A stretch of DNA of 6,454 bases, taken from positions 1 through 6,454 of the forward strand of contig CAJXSA010000230.1 in the NCBI GenBank assembly GCA_913060595.1, read 5' to 3'. A program made the translations under genes and the position numbers. Shown here piece after piece: positions 4,921 to 6,454 of this stretch. This DNA is from an uncultured Ignavibacteria bacterium. GTDB taxonomy: Bacteria; Bacteroidota; Ignavibacteria; SZUA-365. The number at the start of each line of letters is the position of its first letter. The stretch's first letter is position 1. Below the pieces are notes generated by a model. That model saw only the letters and a list, made by a program, of their open reading frames with translations, had not been told where the DNA came from and did not search any database.

Positions 4921-6454
4921 TCAGAGGGCGAACTCCTTGGTGATATCCCGGTTCTTCCGCCGTGAAATCACACGGAACTCATCGACGGGAAGCGTGTGGT
5001 CACCAACGACTTTGATGCGCGCGAAATACTTGAGCATCAGCCGGGAAATGTGGGAAAAAGTGCCTTCCGTGAGGAAAGATTCCATCGTGGGATGCACTTC
5101 CAGGACGAGTCGCAGGTCCTTGCTCTTGACACGGAAACGCCGCATCCAGCGTTCGATCTGCGTCAGCAGTGACGACTTGGACAGCACGCGTCCGGTGCCG
5201 GAACATGTGGGACAGGTCTCACTGACGGACATCTGCACCGACTCACGCACGCGCTGACGCGTGATCTGCATCAGCCCGAATTCCGTGACGGGCAGGATGG
5301 TGTATTTCGCACGGTCCCGGCGCATTTCGCGACGCATTTCCTCGTACAGTTTCCGCCGGTTGTCTTCCTGCAGCAGATCGATGAAGTCGATGACGAGAAT
5401 ACCGCCGAGATCACGCAGGCGCACCTGGCGGGCGATCTCGCGGGCGGCTTCGATATTCGTGCGCATCGAGTTCAGTTCCTGCTCCCGCTTGGCGGCATAC
5501 CGCCCGCTGTTGACGTCGATCACTTTCATGGCTTCGGTATGCTCAATGATCAGGTAGCCGCCGCTCTTGAGCCACACCTTCCTGCTCATGGACTGCTGAA
5601 TCTGTTTCTCGATGTCATACTTGTCGAATATCGGCACGCGGTCGCCGTTCAGCTCGAGCACGTCGACTTTATGCGGCGCGACGAGGTTGAGATACGCGCG
5701 AATCTCACGGTACATCTTGCGCGAATCAACCGCCACGCGCGTGACGTCCTCGGAGAAGAGATCGCGCATGGTGCTCGACGAGGTGTTCATGTCCTTGTAC
5801 AGCAGCGTCGGGGGATTCGATTTCTTCATGCTGCGTTCGATTTCGCGCCAGCTCTGCACGAGCGCTTCGAGATCCGCACGCAACACGTCCTCGGCCTTGC
5901 CCTCTGCGACAGTGCGTATGATGACGCCGTAGCCTGTCGGAAGTATCGAACGCACCAGCCGGCGCAGGCGGCGTTTTTCCTTGAAATTCTGGATTTTCCT
6001 GGACACCCCGATTTTGTTGTCGAAAGGCATCAGGACGATGAAGCGGCCGGGCAGGGCCACCTCGGTGGTGACACGCACCCCCTTGTTGCCCACCGGTTCC
6101 TTGAAAATCTGAACGACAATTTCCTGTCCGCGCGTCAGCTGGACCTGGGAAGGGGGACGCCGACTGCGCCGCGGCTTGCGTCGGTCATCCCGTTTCTTTT
6201 TCTCATCGTCCTCATCGTCGTCGGGGTCTTCGTCCCTGTCGCGATCGTCCCCGGGTATTGTGGCATACTCGCGGAACGCGTCCCCGACGTCAGAAAAATG
6301 GAGAAAGGCGTCCTGCTCGAGACCGATGTCCACGAAAGACGCCTGAATGCCGGCCATGACCTTGGCGACCGTGCCGAGGTAGATGTCGCCGACCATACGC
6401 TCTTTCTCTTCGCTCTCAACAAAGAGCTCGGCAAGTCTGCCGTCCTCGACGATC
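4921..6454 (-). CDS. rng: Ribonuclease E/G family endoribonuclease (5' end cut by right window edge)
   Basis: This family cuts single-stranded, AU-rich RNA from 5'-monophosphate ends and acts in mRNA turnover and rRNA processing. 510 residues are visible; only the first few are missing, because the frame enters at IVEDGRLAELFVE, which normally lies near the N-terminus. Numbering from the first visible residue, the split S1 region spans about 20-150 (ERMVGDIYLGTV, then GNKGVRVTTEVALPGRF and VLMPF). The catalytic DNase I-like part carries IDVNSGR (312-318) and VIDFIDLL (354-361), with the two metal-binding aspartates expected at Asp313 and Asp356. EFGLMQITRQR (391-401) and the zinc-link CPTCSGTG (414-421) follow. 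A charged insertion occupies about 69-102. The protein ends soon after the small domain and has no long disordered degradosome scaffold, so RNase G is the better name than full RNase E. An internal Met at 6396 is not the true start, because family sequence continues upstream of it. Confidence 0.93.
   Translation of the reverse strand, partial: IVEDGRLAELFVESEEKERMVGDIYLGTVAKVMAGIQASFVDIGLEQDAFLHFSDVGDAFREYATIPGDDRDRDEDPDDDEDDEKKKRDDRRKPRRSRRPPSQVQLTRGQEIVVQIFKEPVGNKGVRVTTEVALPGRFIVLMPFDNKIGVSRKIQNFKEKRRLRRLVRSILPTGYGVIIRTVAEGKAEDVLRADLEALVQSWREIERSMKKSNPPTLLYKDMNTSSSTMRDLFSEDVTRVAVDSRKMYREIRAYLNLVAPHKVDVLELNGDRVPIFDKYDIEKQIQQSMSRKVWLKSGGYLIIEHTEAMKVIDVNSGRYAAKREQELNSMRTNIEAAREIARQVRLRDLGGILVIDFIDLLQEDNRRKLYEEMRREMRRDRAKYTILPVTEFGLMQITRQRVRESVQMSVSETCPTCSGTGRVLSKSSLLTQIERWMRRFRVKSKDLRLVLEVHPTMESFLTEGTFSHISRLMLKYFARIKVVGDHTLPVDEFRVISRRKNRDITKEFAL
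6147..6249 (-). other. Low-complexity charged insertion within the RNase E/G S1 region
   Basis: About 34 codons encode an acidic run (DDRDRDEDPDDDEDDE) followed by a basic run (KKKRDDRRKPRRSRRPP). They lie between the FLHFSDVGDAFREY segment and RGQEIVVQIFKEPVGNKG, which are both S1-fold strands in the family. E. coli RNase E has a shorter, non-polar-rich loop at this place. The stretch is in frame, is probably a disordered surface loop, and shows up in the DNA as a GAC/GAT-rich tract. The role is unknown; RNA or partner contact is a guess. Confidence 0.75.

Noticed and set aside
6190..6245. Apparent short tandem repeat of GAC/GAT triplets
   Set aside because: It is codon-level low complexity from an Asp/Glu-rich coding stretch, not an array with a constant repeat unit or spacers.
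6135..6434. 99-codon minus-strand frame overlapping the RNase start region
   Set aside because: It is an out-of-frame shadow of the RNase gene, whose real frame runs uninterrupted to the window edge with family-typical sequence.

Overview
This window is a compact, single-direction stretch of bacterial housekeeping genes, all on the minus strand. In transcription order (right to left) they are: an RNase E/G gene (start beyond the right edge), dnaN (beta clamp), recF, a small DUF721/DciA-like gene, mnmE (tRNA-modifying GTPase) and gyrB (its end lies beyond the left edge). No mobile element, CRISPR array, tRNA, rRNA or phage gene is visible. The content points to the replication-gene cluster often found near a chromosomal origin.

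Organism: the DNA is moderately GC-rich, and every gene has long antisense shadow frames. The GyrB wording around its ATP site (YIGDVGVRGLHHLVNEVVDN), the short stand-alone DUF721 gene after recF, weak Shine-Dalgarno sites at several starts and a TATATTTA promoter-like box together suggest the Bacteroidota/Chlorobiota/Ignavibacteria (FCB) area. This is an inference from sequence feel, not a search result. A distant bacterium with the same conserved genes is not excluded.

Layout: 6454-4921 is the RNase E/G coding region. 4920-4688 is the only sizeable non-coding gap (233 bases). It holds a strong minus-strand intrinsic terminator (4849-4823), a promoter-like TATATTTA directly after its T-tract, an inverted repeat in the presumed dnaN leader, and a clear GGAGG ribosome-binding site. 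From 4687 to the left edge the genes are packed with almost no space: dnaN/recF have a 2-base gap, recF/DUF721 and DUF721/mnmE each share a 4-base ATGA overlap, and mnmE/gyrB have a 26-base gap. This strongly suggests one dnaN-recF-dciA-mnmE-gyrB operon, separated from the RNase gene by the terminator.

How the genes work together: DnaN gives the replicase its processivity, RecF acts at stalled forks and gaps, the DUF721 protein may help load or handle the replicative helicase, and GyrB is the ATPase half of the topoisomerase that removes supercoils ahead of forks. MnmE (wobble-uridine modification of tRNA) is the odd member functionally, although mnmE often lies near origins in other bacteria. 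dnaA, the usual first gene of this cluster, is not immediately upstream of dnaN; an RNase E/G gene is there instead. I see no convincing previously undescribed system. The points of most interest are the unusual gene order, the fused terminator/promoter, the leader inverted repeat and a charged insertion in the S1 region of the RNase.
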